Of a stretch of DNA of 64,000 nt, positions 44,329-52,225 are shown one piece after another. Both the position numbers and the translations under genes were made by a program. How positions within the stretch are numbered: the first letter of the stretch is position 1; each line of letters starts with the position of its first letter. The stretch lies in assembly GCA_018335935.1 (NCBI GenBank), contig JAGXRG010000057.1, positions 186,001-250,000 of the forward strand, read 5' to 3'. Below the pieces are notes generated by a model. That model was not told where the DNA came from and ran no database searches. It saw nothing but the letters and a program-made list of their open reading frames with translations. The stretch comes from Chitinophagaceae bacterium. GTDB lineage: Bacteria; Bacteroidota; Bacteroidia; Chitinophagales; Chitinophagaceae.

Positions 44329-45294
44329 ATGAAGTGTACAGATATTGTAATGCAGAATGAAAAAGAAACCAGAGCTGGTTTTGGCGATGGTGTTTTTGAA
44401 GCAGCAAAAAAGAACCCAAACATTTTTGTTTTAACTGCAGACCTTGCAGGCTCAATGAAAATTGGCGATTTTATTAAAAATTATCCTGAAAGATTTATTC
44501 AATGTGGTATTGCAGAAGCCAATATGATTGGCATTGCAGCAGGTTTAACCATTGGTGGTAAAATTCCATACACTACAACCTTTGCTAATTTTAGTACAGG
44601 TAGAGTGTATGATCAAATTCGTCAAAGCGTTGCTTATAGCGATAAAAATGTAAAAATTTGTGCATCGCATGCTGGGTTAACCTTAGGAGAAGATGGAGCT
44701 ACTCATCAAATTTTGGAAGACATTGGAATGATGAAAATGTTGCCAGGCATGACAGTCATTGTTCCTGCAGATTATAATCAAACCAAAATAGCAACACAAG
44801 CTATTGCAGATTATCATGGCCCCGTTTATTTACGTTTTGGTCGACCAAAATGGCCAAATTTCACTAAAGAAGATGGCAGCGATTTTGTAATTGGTAAAGC
44901 TCAACAATTAAGTGAAGGAACAGATGTGAGCATTTTTGCATGTGGACATATGGTTTGGAAAGCAGTTGAAGCAGGAAAAATTTTAGAAGAAAAAGGCATA
45001 AGTGTAGAAGTAATTAACATACACACCATAAAACCTTTGGATGTAGAAGCAGTTTTAAAAAGCATTACAAAAACAAAATGTGCTGTAACTGTTGAAGAGC
45101 ATAATATTATTGGAGGATTAGGAGATAGTATTGCTCAAGTTGCTGCAAAACATTTGCCTATACCTATTGAATATATTGGTACCAAAGACACTTTTGGCGA
45201 AAGTGGAAAACCAAATGAGCTATTGGTAAAATATGGTTTAGATACTCCTTTTATTGTTGAAGCAGCAGAGAAAGTGATATCAAGGAAAAGCTAA
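44329..45294 (+). CDS. Transketolase C-terminal (pyrimidine + C) subunit
   Basis: This 321-residue protein covers the central pyrimidine-binding and the C-terminal domains of transketolase. It shows NIFVLTADLAGSMKIGDF, the catalytic Glu in IQCGIAEANMIGIAAG, TTFANFSTGRVYDQIRQS, SHAGLTLGEDGATHQ and VEEHNIIGGLGDSIAQV. Split transketolases have a separate subunit holding the thiamine-diphosphate-binding N-domain. That partner is usually adjacent but is not seen in the sequence on either side. The start could also be an internal Met at 44350. A terminator follows at 45314-45350. Confidence 0.9.
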   Translation: MKCTDIVMQNEKETRAGFGDGVFEAAKKNPNIFVLTADLAGSMKIGDFIKNYPERFIQCGIAEANMIGIAAGLTIGGKIPYTTTFANFSTGRVYDQIRQSVAYSDKNVKICASHAGLTLGEDGATHQILEDIGMMKMLPGMTVIVPADYNQTKIATQAIADYHGPVYLRFGRPKWPNFTKEDGSDFVIGKAQQLSEGTDVSIFACGHMVWKAVEAGKILEEKGISVEVINIHTIKPLDVEAVLKSITKTKCAVTVEEHNIIGGLGDSIAQVAAKHLPIPIEYIGTKDTFGESGKPNELLVKYGLDTPFIVEAAEKVISRKS

Positions 45295-45313
45295 AATATA
45301 AAAACGAACTTTT

Positions 45314-45350
45314 AAAGTGTAAGATTTTTCTTACACTTTTTTTATTTTTT
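45314..45350 (+). terminator. Rho-independent terminator after the transketolase half
   Basis: AAAGTGTAAGA (45314-45324) pairs perfectly with TCTTACACTTT (45329-45339) around a TTTT loop, followed by a long T tract. Confidence 0.9.
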
Positions 45351-45370
45351 TCATAAACTCATCTTCCCTT

Positions 45371-45378
45371 TACATTTG
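45371..45378 (+). promoter_or_regulatory. -7 box for the B12 riboswitch transcript
   Basis: TACATTTG fits TAnnTTTG and lies just upstream of the riboswitch P1 stem, so transcription would begin at about 45383. Confidence 0.6.
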
Positions 45379-45381
45379 CAA

Positions 45382-45543
45382 TAATTGGTTTTTTTACATC
45401 AAGTAAAAAATTAAAAGGGAATTTCGTTAAAATCGAAAACTATCCCCGTAGCTGTAAAGCAGCCTTGCAAAAGGCAACTTCAATTAAACCACTGTTAACA
45501 CGGGAAGGTGAAGTGAATGCTGAGTCAGAAGACCTGCCAATTA
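45382..45543 (+). ncRNA. Cobalamin (B12) riboswitch
   Basis: The region carries the conserved pieces of the cobalamin aptamer in order: AAAAGGGAA (45413-45422), ACTATCCCCGTAGCTGTAAAGC (about 45440-45460), CGGGAAGGTG (45501-45510), and the B12 box GAGTCAGAAGACCTGCC (45522-45538). TAATTGG (45382-45388) and CCAATTA (45537-45543) form P1. It controls the BtuB-like receptor gene at 45661, which fits repression of B12 uptake when cobalamin is plentiful. Confidence 0.95.
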
Positions 45544-45610
45544 CAATCATTCATGGCTTTCGGGTGAAAAGCAAGTAATGTAAAAGGCTCTAGGGTCGTT
45601 TATATTTCTA

Positions 45611-45629
45611 CTTTCGGTTTTCTCGAAAG
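45611..45629 (+). promoter_or_regulatory. Hairpin between the riboswitch and the receptor gene
   Basis: CTTTCG (45611-45616) pairs with CGAAAG (45624-45629). CGAAAGC (45624-45630) can instead pair with GCTTTCG at 45556-45562, so these helices compete. There is no T tract, so control is more likely at translation than by termination. Confidence 0.4.
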
Positions 45630-45660
45630 CTCATTGTTTAACCTTAAAAAACAAACAACA

Positions 45661-47628
45661 ATGAGCAAAAAAATTCTAACGCTTATTGCAATTAGTGCAT
45701 CAACATTTGCACTTGCACAACAAGACACAACATCTGCAAAACTTTTAGACGATGTTGTAGTTACCGCAACAAAATTTCCCATTAAAACATCTTCAACCGG
45801 AAAAGTAATTACTGTAATTACTCAACAACAGCTAGAGCAAAATGGAGGAAAAGACTTAGCCCAAATACTTACAGAACAAGCAGGCGTATTTATTAGTGGC
45901 TCAAACAGTAATTTAGGAAAAGATAAAAGTGTGTATTTAAGGGGTGCAAGAGCCGAACACACTTTAATTACAGTTGATGGTGTTCCTTTATACGACCCAA
46001 GCGGTATTGGAAATAATTTTGATATCAGAAACATCTCCATCAATTTAATTGAAAGAGTAGAAATTTTAAAAGGAAGTCAATCTACTTTATATGGAAGTGA
46101 TGCTATTGCTGGTGTAATTAATATCATCACCAAAAAATCTGGCAATCCTTCAAAACCCTTATCAGCAAATGCTTTGGCAAGTTATGGATCCAACAACACT
46201 TTAAATGCAAATGCTGGAATAAATATTCATCAGAAAAATATTAACTATTATGCAGGTTATAGTGTTCAAAAAACTGATGGTATAAACGAAACCATTTCTA
46301 GCAATCCTAATGCAGATAAAGATGGTTACGAACAAACTTCTTTACAAACAGGAATGACTATAAAAGCTTCAAAAAACATCAGCGTTAATCCTTATTTCAG
46401 ATACACTAAAAACAAAGGCGATATTGATCAGGGTGCTTTTGTAGATGAGTTAGATTATACCTACGATCAAAAAAGTATACAAGCCGGTGTAAAAAATGAA
46501 TTACAATTCGGCAAAACCAAACTCAATATTTTATATAATTATAATAGTATTGATAGAACTTATTTAGACGACTCTACTAAAAGTCAGAATGGTTATGATA
46601 AATATTCTAAAGGTACATACAAAGGCATTGAGCATTTTATAGACGTGTTTGCCAATTTTACTTTAGATAAAAAAACCTCTTTAACTACAGGAGTTGATTA
46701 TAGAATGAGTAATAGCACTCAAGATTTTTTCTCAATTGGTTTTTTCGGACCATATAAATCAAGCTATAGTAACGATAGTCTAAAGCAAAATCAATTAGCT
46801 ATTTATACAGCACTCAACTTCAATAATAACAAAGGCTTTAACTTGGAGCTAGGAGCACGTTTTAATCGTCATTCAGTTTATGGAAATAATTGGGTATTTA
46901 ATTTTAATCCATCTTATCAAGTGAATGATGAGGTAAAAGTATTCGCCAATGTTTCATCTGGTTATAAAACTCCATCATTATACCAATTGTTTAGTGAGTA
47001 TGGTAATAAAAATTTAAGACCAGAAGTTTCTTTAAATACAGAAGTTGGGTTGCAACATTTGTTTGATCATCAAAACATCAAAACACAATTAGTATTGTTT
47101 GCAAGAAATGTAAACGATGTTCATTTCTTTTATTATAACCCAAGCACTTTTCAAGCACAATACATTAATCAAGACAAACAAAAAGATTATGGTGTAGAGT
47201 TTGAAGCCAGCTTTAATCTTTCAAAAAACACAACTTTAAGAACATACTATACTGCTGTTGATGGAAACATTAACACTAAAAATGCAAATGGAAAAGATAC
47301 TAGTTATAATAATTTATTACGCAGACCAAAAAATAGTTTAGGTATTAATTTGGCTACCAAACTTTCTAAAAACTTAAGCTTGACCACCAACCTTAACTGG
47401 TTTGGACCAAGAAGTGATGCTTACTTTAACAGCTCTACTTTTAAAACGGAATATGTTACTTTAACCAGTTATGCTTTGTTAGATGTTTATCTAGAATATG
47501 CATTTACAAAACACAATGTAAAAGCATTTGTTAATGCCAGAAATATAGGCAATACTTCTTTCACAGAAATTAGTGGCTATAATACTTTGGGAAGAAATAT
47601 TTACGGTGGATTTAGAATTAACTTTTAA
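45661..47628 (+). CDS. btuB: TonB-dependent receptor, BtuB-like (cobalamin uptake)
   Basis: This 655-residue outer-membrane receptor has a signal peptide (SKKILTLIAISASTFALAQ). A TonB-box-like segment (LLDDVVVTATK) and a plug domain follow (about 30-150, with LRGARAEHTLITVDGVPLYDPSG, IERVEILKGSQSTLYGSDAIAGVINIITKK). A 22-stranded barrel follows, ending in YGGFRINF with the terminal Phe. The B12 riboswitch upstream assigns cobalamin (or a related corrinoid) as its cargo. The ATG at 45661 is preferred to a TTG at 45634, which lies next to the expression-platform hairpin. Its terminator is at 47649-47679. Confidence 0.95.
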   Translation: MSKKILTLIAISASTFALAQQDTTSAKLLDDVVVTATKFPIKTSSTGKVITVITQQQLEQNGGKDLAQILTEQAGVFISGSNSNLGKDKSVYLRGARAEHTLITVDGVPLYDPSGIGNNFDIRNISINLIERVEILKGSQSTLYGSDAIAGVINIITKKSGNPSKPLSANALASYGSNNTLNANAGINIHQKNINYYAGYSVQKTDGINETISSNPNADKDGYEQTSLQTGMTIKASKNISVNPYFRYTKNKGDIDQGAFVDELDYTYDQKSIQAGVKNELQFGKTKLNILYNYNSIDRTYLDDSTKSQNGYDKYSKGTYKGIEHFIDVFANFTLDKKTSLTTGVDYRMSNSTQDFFSIGFFGPYKSSYSNDSLKQNQLAIYTALNFNNNKGFNLELGARFNRHSVYGNNWVFNFNPSYQVNDEVKVFANVSSGYKTPSLYQLFSEYGNKNLRPEVSLNTEVGLQHLFDHQNIKTQLVLFARNVNDVHFFYYNPSTFQAQYINQDKQKDYGVEFEASFNLSKNTTLRTYYTAVDGNINTKNANGKDTSYNNLLRRPKNSLGINLATKLSKNLSLTTNLNWFGPRSDAYFNSSTFKTEYVTLTSYALLDVYLEYAFTKHNVKAFVNARNIGNTSFTEISGYNTLGRNIYGGFRINF

Positions 47629-47648
47629 ATATCTACTCTAAAAATGAA

Positions 47649-47679
47649 ATACCCTGAAAATATTTTCAGGGTATTTTTG
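47649..47679 (+). terminator. Rho-independent terminator after btuB
   Basis: ATACCCTGAAAA (47649-47660) pairs perfectly with TTTTCAGGGTAT (47663-47674), followed by TTTTG. Confidence 0.9.
47672..47679 (+). promoter_or_regulatory. -7 box inside the btuB terminator tail
   Basis: TATTTTTG matches TAnnTTTG and starts in the right arm of the terminator stem. It could drive the small CWC gene whose ATG is 16 bases further on. I see no clear -33 element. Confidence 0.4.
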
Positions 47680-47694
47680 TGTAAAGAAGATTTA

Positions 47695-47862
47695 ATGGAA
47701 AAAGTTTGCCCAAATTGTAAAAAAACATTTGAATGCAAGGCTCAAGATATTGAAAATTGTGGCTGTCATGCCATTCAGATTGATGCTACAACACTTGAAC
47801 TCATTCAAAATCAATTTAATGATTGTTTGTGTGTTGAATGTTTACAAAATTTAACTAATTAA
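47695..47862 (+). CDS. Small cysteine-rich CWC protein
   Basis: This 55-residue protein has CPNCKKTFECKAQDIENCGC and then CLCVECLQ, the pattern of the cysteine-rich CWC family. It probably binds zinc or another metal; the role is unknown. The ATG at 47695 is chosen because the longer frame (from 47644) would include the btuB terminator hairpin. Its stop lies 3 bp from that of the convergent hypothetical gene. Confidence 0.75.
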   Translation: MEKVCPNCKKTFECKAQDIENCGCHAIQIDATTLELIQNQFNDCLCVECLQNLTN

Positions 47863-47865
47863 AAA

Positions 47866-48510
47866 TTAATTTTCGTAAGGAAAATTTCTGGAAACTTTTC
47901 TCATCATTCTTTCCATTACTTCAGTTGCGTTACCTATAAAGTTCTCATTCATTGATTTATAAAAACGCCACAATAAATCGCCACTTTGACCATCATTTAC
48001 TTGCATGGTTAAAGCACCACTAGCTGTTTTAGATCCTATTCCACCAAACAAAACTGTTTTTACAATAGCACCAGCCTCAGAAGCAGTTTTTTCATAACTA
48101 TAAGAACATTTAATTATTGCATCTACTTTTAAAATTTTAGCAAGTGAGTCAGAGAGAATTGCATCTACATTATTATAAACTCCTGCTTGTTTCAATAATG
48201 CATTTGTTCTTTCAACATCTTGAAAAGTTACAGAATAATTTTTTGCTTTTCTTAATAAGTAAGTATACATTCCAGTTTGAAGATTCGTTGCCATACTTTC
48301 TTCTTCTGATTTATTAGAAGATTCATCATAATTTTTTGGAGGACGCTTGTAAGTAATAGTAGTTTTAATTGGTAAAATAGCTACTGTTTTATGTTTAGCA
48401 ATAGCCTCTTTCATATTAGGAGATTCAAAAACTTGTTTTGCAGTTTCTTGAGCATTTGCTTTTAGTAGCAATAAGGAAAACAATAGTCCAGATAGTTTTA
48501 ATTTTTTCAT
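47866..48510 (-). CDS. Secreted hypothetical protein
   Basis: This 214-residue protein has a signal peptide (residues 1-20, ending ANAQ). The start of the mature part (KHKTVAILPIKTTITYK) and a later LAKILKVDAIIKCSYSYEK followed by LTMQVNDGQSGDLLWRFYKSMN resemble the layout of CsgG/LpoB-like or GNA1162-like periplasmic proteins, in which a beta-strand leads to a nucleotide-free alpha/beta domain. That assignment is my impression only. It is a single gene; no partner is evident. Confidence 0.6.
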   Translation of the reverse strand: MKKLKLSGLLFSLLLLKANAQETAKQVFESPNMKEAIAKHKTVAILPIKTTITYKRPPKNYDESSNKSEEESMATNLQTGMYTYLLRKAKNYSVTFQDVERTNALLKQAGVYNNVDAILSDSLAKILKVDAIIKCSYSYEKTASEAGAIVKTVLFGGIGSKTASGALTMQVNDGQSGDLLWRFYKSMNENFIGNATEVMERMMRKVSRNFPYEN

Positions 48511-48573
48511 ATTTTATTTTGTTTTGAACAAAATAAAATATTAAATCAATTGAAAAATCAAAAACTAATTTTT

Positions 48574-49629
48574 TTAAAACAACAAATGAGGCTTAGCTTC
48601 TGCTTGTCCAGCATTAGTTACAATAATATAATCTGGTCGAAACTCTTTTAAATTATTAGCACCGCCATAGGAAAGAGCAGATCGAACACCATCTAATAAT
48701 CCAGCTACCACAAACTTTACTCCACCCTTAAATGGAATAACAGTTGATTCTCCTTCAACATTTCTTTGCTCTTGACCATGAACACTTTTAGTTTCTAAAG
48801 AGGCAGCACCTCTATAACGTTTATATAAGCCATTAGGTTTTTCAATTACTTGTCCTGGTGCTTCTTTTGTGCCAGCTATTAAAGAACCTAGCATTACACA
48901 ATGAGAGCCTAAAGCCAAAGCTTTAGAAATATCGCCACTAGTTCTTATGCCTCCATCTGCCATTACAGGAATATTGGCTACTTCTAAAATTTGTTCTAAA
49001 CAAGTAACATTGGGTACTCCAAAACCAGTTTTAACTCTTGTTGTACATAAAGAGCCTCCACCAACACCAACTCTTAATCCATCAGCTCCCCAATATTCTA
49101 AATCTTGTGCTGCTTTTGCACTAGCAATATTGCCTGCAATAATATCTATATGATTGGGTAGCATTGACTTTAACTTATAAATAGCATCTTTAACATTCTC
49201 ATGATGACCATGAGCAACATCTATTAAAATAATATTGGCACCTGCATTTACTAAAGCACCAGCCCTATCAGCAAAGTCGCCATTAGCACCAACAGCAGCC
49301 ATCACTGGTATTTGTTTGGTTTCAATGCCAGAGTTATACCAAATTTTACTTACATCGTCATTATACAAAGCAGTAACAACATGTGTAACTTCTTTAGCTT
49401 GATGTTCAATGCTCATAAAGCGATGAATACAACCCACACCACCCATTTCGGCTAAAGCTATAGCCATTTCACTTTCACAAACAGTATCCATACAGCTGGC
49501 TACTAAAGGAATACAAAGTTGATAATTACGAGAAACCTTGGTTTTTAAACTAATATTTTTTCTTGAAGCAACTGATGAAAAAGCAGGCACCAGTTGAATA
49601 TCATCATAAGTAAGATAATGAACTTGCAT
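48574..49629 (-). CDS. IMP dehydrogenase / GMP reductase family protein
   Basis: This 351-residue TIM-barrel enzyme has the catalytic loop VGVGGGSLCTTRVKTGFGVP (Cys near residue 185). The phosphate-binding ADGGIRTSGDISKALALGSHCVMLGS and YRGAASLETK flap residues follow. It lacks the two CBS domains of typical IMPDH (about 490 residues). Its length suits GMP reductase (E. coli GuaC is 347), but the loop G-x-G-x-G-S-x-CTT is shared, so I leave open whether it makes XMP or IMP. Confidence 0.85.
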   Translation of the reverse strand: MQVHYLTYDDIQLVPAFSSVASRKNISLKTKVSRNYQLCIPLVASCMDTVCESEMAIALAEMGGVGCIHRFMSIEHQAKEVTHVVTALYNDDVSKIWYNSGIETKQIPVMAAVGANGDFADRAGALVNAGANIILIDVAHGHHENVKDAIYKLKSMLPNHIDIIAGNIASAKAAQDLEYWGADGLRVGVGGGSLCTTRVKTGFGVPNVTCLEQILEVANIPVMADGGIRTSGDISKALALGSHCVMLGSLIAGTKEAPGQVIEKPNGLYKRYRGAASLETKSVHGQEQRNVEGESTVIPFKGGVKFVVAGLLDGVRSALSYGGANNLKEFRPDYIIVTNAGQAEAKPHLLF

Positions 49630-49695
49630 TGTAACAGAAATTATAATTTAAGGAGACGAATACTTTAAAATCTTATACAAATATGCAGCTTTAAT

Positions 49696-50289
49696 TTAAG
49701 CTCCAAAAGCACTAATATTAGTTGTGAATATCTTCACTGCAATTGCTAATAGAATAACACCAAAAAATTTTCGAACTGCTATTAAACCGGCTCGGCCTAA
49801 AATTCTTTGAATAAAATTCAGAGAAACTAAAACCACATATACAATAACTAGGTTAATGAGAATTGCAATTAAAATTAAATACTGATTTTTGTCGCCCTTT
49901 GGAAAAGTAGCTTTTAAACTCATAATAGTTGTTAATGTACCCGAACCTGCAATTAAAGGAAATGCAATGGGTACTAAAGTGCCAGCTTTGGGGTCGGCAT
50001 CGGGTTTAAAAAATTCAATGCCTAACACCATTTCTAAACCTAAGATAAAAATGACTACAGAACCGGCTACTGCAAAAGAACTCACATCTACACCTAATAC
50101 AGCTAAAAATGGTTCTCCAATAAAGAAGAAAATGATCATCAATGCTCCTGAAATCAATGTAGCTTTACTAGAGCTCAAGCCACCCAATTTTTCCTTATAG
50201 GCAATCAACATGGGTACCGAACCAACAATATCTATAACAGCAAAAAGCGTAAATGTTAAGGTAAGTAAAACATCAAAGTTAAAATTCAT
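49696..50289 (-). CDS. MarC-family membrane protein
   Basis: This 197-residue protein has six membrane segments and matches MarC/UPF0056. It shows FAVIDIVGSVPMLIAYKEKLG at the start, FIGEPFLAVLGVDVSSFAVAGSVVIFILGLEMVLG in the middle, and PIAFPLIAGSGTLTTIMSL. The function is unknown; the family was named for a now-discounted link to multiple antibiotic resistance. It is divergent from hflX. Confidence 0.92.
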   Translation of the reverse strand: MNFNFDVLLTLTFTLFAVIDIVGSVPMLIAYKEKLGGLSSSKATLISGALMIIFFFIGEPFLAVLGVDVSSFAVAGSVVIFILGLEMVLGIEFFKPDADPKAGTLVPIAFPLIAGSGTLTTIMSLKATFPKGDKNQYLILIAILINLVIVYVVLVSLNFIQRILGRAGLIAVRKFFGVILLAIAVKIFTTNISAFGA

Positions 50290-50345
50290 GGAGTTGAGTT
50301 TAATGCAATTTAAGTAATAGCGTTAATAAATCGTACTGCAATGGT

Positions 50346-50353
50346 TAACTTTG
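50346..50353 (+). promoter_or_regulatory. -7 box of hflX
   Basis: TAACTTTG fits TAnnTTTG and ends 16 bases before the TTG start of hflX. Confidence 0.5.
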
Positions 50354-50369
50354 CAAAAAATAATAAGCG

Positions 50370-51557
50370 TTGATAGATCAAAATAAGAAAATTAAAACAG
50401 ATGAACGTGCTGTTTTGGTTGGTGTGATTCAGAAAGATCAAACTATTGAACAAGTAAATGAATATTTAGAAGAATTAGCATTTCTTGCAGAAACTGCAGG
50501 TGCTAATACTATTAATAAATTCACTCAAAAACTTGAAAGACCCGATAGCAAAACCTTTGTAGGTAAAGGAAAGTTAGAAGAGATTGCAAATTATGTAAAG
50601 AATAAAAATATTGATTTAGTAATTTTTGATGATGAACTTACAGGCTCTCAATTATTAAACATTAGTAATGAACTTAAAGTAGTAACTATAGATAGAAGCG
50701 ATTTAATTCTTGATATTTTTGCTCGACGAGCCAGAACTGCTCAAGCTAAAGTACAAGTAGAGTTGGCACAATACCAATATTTATTACCACGATTACGAGG
50801 TATGTGGAAACACTTAGAAAGACAAGGTGGTGGTATTGGTACTCGTGGACCAGGTGAAACTGAAATTGAAACGGATAGACGTATTGTTAAAGATAAAATT
50901 TCTTTACTCAGAAAAAGATTGGTTGAAATAGATAAACAAAATTTCACTCAACGTAAAGAAAGAGGTGAATTTATTCGTGTGGCTTTAGTAGGTTATACCA
51001 ATGTGGGTAAAAGCACACTCATGAACACTCTGAGCAAGAGTGATGTTTTTGCAGAGAATAAATTATTTGCAACACTCGATACCACAACCAGAAAAATTGT
51101 TTTTGAAAACACGCCTTTTTTATTGAGCGATACCGTTGGGTTTATTCGTAAACTTCCTCACCATTTAATAGAAAGTTTTAAAAGCACTTTAGATGAAGTA
51201 AGAGAAGCTGATATTTTATTGCATGTAGTTGATGTTTCTCATCCTCAGCACGAAGATCAAATAGGTACAGTTAATAAAACTTTACAAGAATTAAAAGCCT
51301 TTGATAAGCCCATTCTCACCATATTCAATAAAATTGATTTATACGAAGAAAGAAATTTTGATGATTGGTTAAGTGATGATATTAAAGAAGATATTCATAG
51401 AGAACTGCAACAAAAATGGAATAATATTACTGAAGGCAATTGCATTTTTACTTCTGCTACACAAAAAACTAATTTAGACGAACTCAGGGCTTTTATACTA
51501 AAAAAAGTTAGAGAAATTTATCAGGTTCGTTATCCTTATAGAACTATTCAATATTAA
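50370..51557 (+). CDS. hflX: GTPase HflX
   Basis: HflX is a ribosome-associated GTPase that splits stalled 70S ribosomes. The 395-residue protein has an N-terminal HflX domain (NKFTQKLERPDSKTFVGKGKLEEI and RRARTAQAKVQVELAQYQYLLPRLRGMWKHLERQGGGIGTRGPGETEIETDRR). The G domain follows, with GYTNVGKST (about 212), DTVGFIRKLPHHLIESFKSTLDE and FNKID. The start is a TTG at 50370, as the next in-frame Met would lose conserved residues. The Rieske gene begins right after its stop. Confidence 0.95.
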   Translation: MIDQNKKIKTDERAVLVGVIQKDQTIEQVNEYLEELAFLAETAGANTINKFTQKLERPDSKTFVGKGKLEEIANYVKNKNIDLVIFDDELTGSQLLNISNELKVVTIDRSDLILDIFARRARTAQAKVQVELAQYQYLLPRLRGMWKHLERQGGGIGTRGPGETEIETDRRIVKDKISLLRKRLVEIDKQNFTQRKERGEFIRVALVGYTNVGKSTLMNTLSKSDVFAENKLFATLDTTTRKIVFENTPFLLSDTVGFIRKLPHHLIESFKSTLDEVREADILLHVVDVSHPQHEDQIGTVNKTLQELKAFDKPILTIFNKIDLYEERNFDDWLSDDIKEDIHRELQQKWNNITEGNCIFTSATQKTNLDELRAFILKKVREIYQVRYPYRTIQY

Positions 51558-51905
51558 ATGCTACAAAAAACAATTCATTGGTTTAAAGCAGTTGATGATG
51601 TAAATAATATTCATTGGCAAGAAAACAGTATGTGTGTGATTGAAGTGAACGACACAAAAATTACTTTGGCACTAAACAAACAGAGTATTCATGCTTTTGC
51701 TTATAAATGCCCACATGCAGGAGGTATTATGAGTGAAGGATTTATAGACGCCATGGGAAATGCAGTTTGTCCGGTTCATCAATATCGATTCAATTTAAAG
51801 ACAGGAAGAAACAGTACAGGAGAAGATTTTTTAAAGACTTATTTGGTAGAAATTAGAGATTCAGCCCTTTATGTAGGATTTGAAGAAAAGAACTGGAAAT
51901 TTTAA
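51558..51905 (+). CDS. Rieske [2Fe-2S] ferredoxin-like protein
   Basis: This 115-residue soluble protein has the two ligand pairs in KCPHAGG (Cys, His near residues 50-52) and CPVHQYRF (Cys, His near 72-75), as in Rieske proteins of the small nitrite-reductase/ferredoxin type. It transfers electrons; the partner is unknown. Its ATG immediately follows the hflX stop, so it is co-transcribed and may be translationally coupled. Confidence 0.9.
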   Translation: MLQKTIHWFKAVDDVNNIHWQENSMCVIEVNDTKITLALNKQSIHAFAYKCPHAGGIMSEGFIDAMGNAVCPVHQYRFNLKTGRNSTGEDFLKTYLVEIRDSALYVGFEEKNWKF

Positions 51906-51927
51906 ATTGAAAATAATTAAAAAAAAT

Positions 51928-51958
51928 TTTGCTTACTAATAGCAGCCCCCTATTTTTG
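51928..51958 (+). promoter_or_regulatory. Predicted promoter of tRNA-Asn
   Basis: TTTG (51928-51931), 19 bp, then TATTTTTG (51951-51958) matches the -33/-7 consensus exactly. The tRNA begins 18 bp downstream. Confidence 0.85.
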
Positions 51959-51976
51959 CAACCCCAAAAGGGAGAT

Positions 51977-52050
51977 TCCCGAATAGCTCAGTTGGTTAGA
52001 GCATCTGACTGTTAATCAGAGGGTCTCTGGTTCAAGTCCAGATTCGGGAG
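51977..52050 (+). tRNA. tRNA-Asn (GTT)
   Basis: The acceptor stem TCCCGAA (51977-51983) pairs with TTCGGGA (52043-52049), with discriminator G at 52050. The anticodon arm TCTGA-CTGTTAA-TCAGA gives anticodon GTT (52011-52013). The T arm contains GGTTCAAGTCC. CCA is not encoded. All arms are complete, so it looks functional. Confidence 0.98.
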
Positions 52051-52058
52051 CAGAAAAG

Positions 52059-52090
52059 AAAAAAGCGTTTCAATTTTGAAACGCTTTTTT
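52059..52090 (+). terminator. Rho-independent terminator after tRNA-Asn
   Basis: AAAAGCGTTTCAA (52061-52073) pairs with TTGAAACGCTTTT (52076-52088), with a T tract on one side and an A tract on the other. It could stop transcription from both directions. Confidence 0.9.
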
Positions 52091-52159
52091 CTTAATATCT
52101 TGCCACCCCTAAAATAGGTTGACACAAAAGTTGACTTATATGATAATCATTACAATAAC

Positions 52160-52225
52160 TTAATTTGCATCATATTGCCATTCTTCTTTGGGCCAGTGAC
52201 AATATAATTCAATACCATATTTATT
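52160..52225 (-). pseudogene. 3' remnant of a VOC/glyoxalase-family gene
   Basis: On the minus strand the DNA encodes NKYGIELYCHWPKEEWQYDAN and then TAA. This closely matches the end part of the intact VOC protein at 53729-54217 (DDNGVELYWDRPKEQWQYQTD). The nucleotide match is clear as well, with only scattered differences, mostly single or double bases, over about 45 bp. The rest of the gene is missing, and the upstream side runs into the end of the PepSY gene in another frame. It is too short to function. Confidence 0.75.

Noticed and set aside
47644-47694. Longer N-terminus for the CWC protein
   Set aside because: The extension consists of the btuB terminator hairpin.
51977-52090. tRNA-Asn as attachment site of an integrated element
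   Set aside because: No integrase gene and no second copy of the tRNA 3' end is visible in the window.
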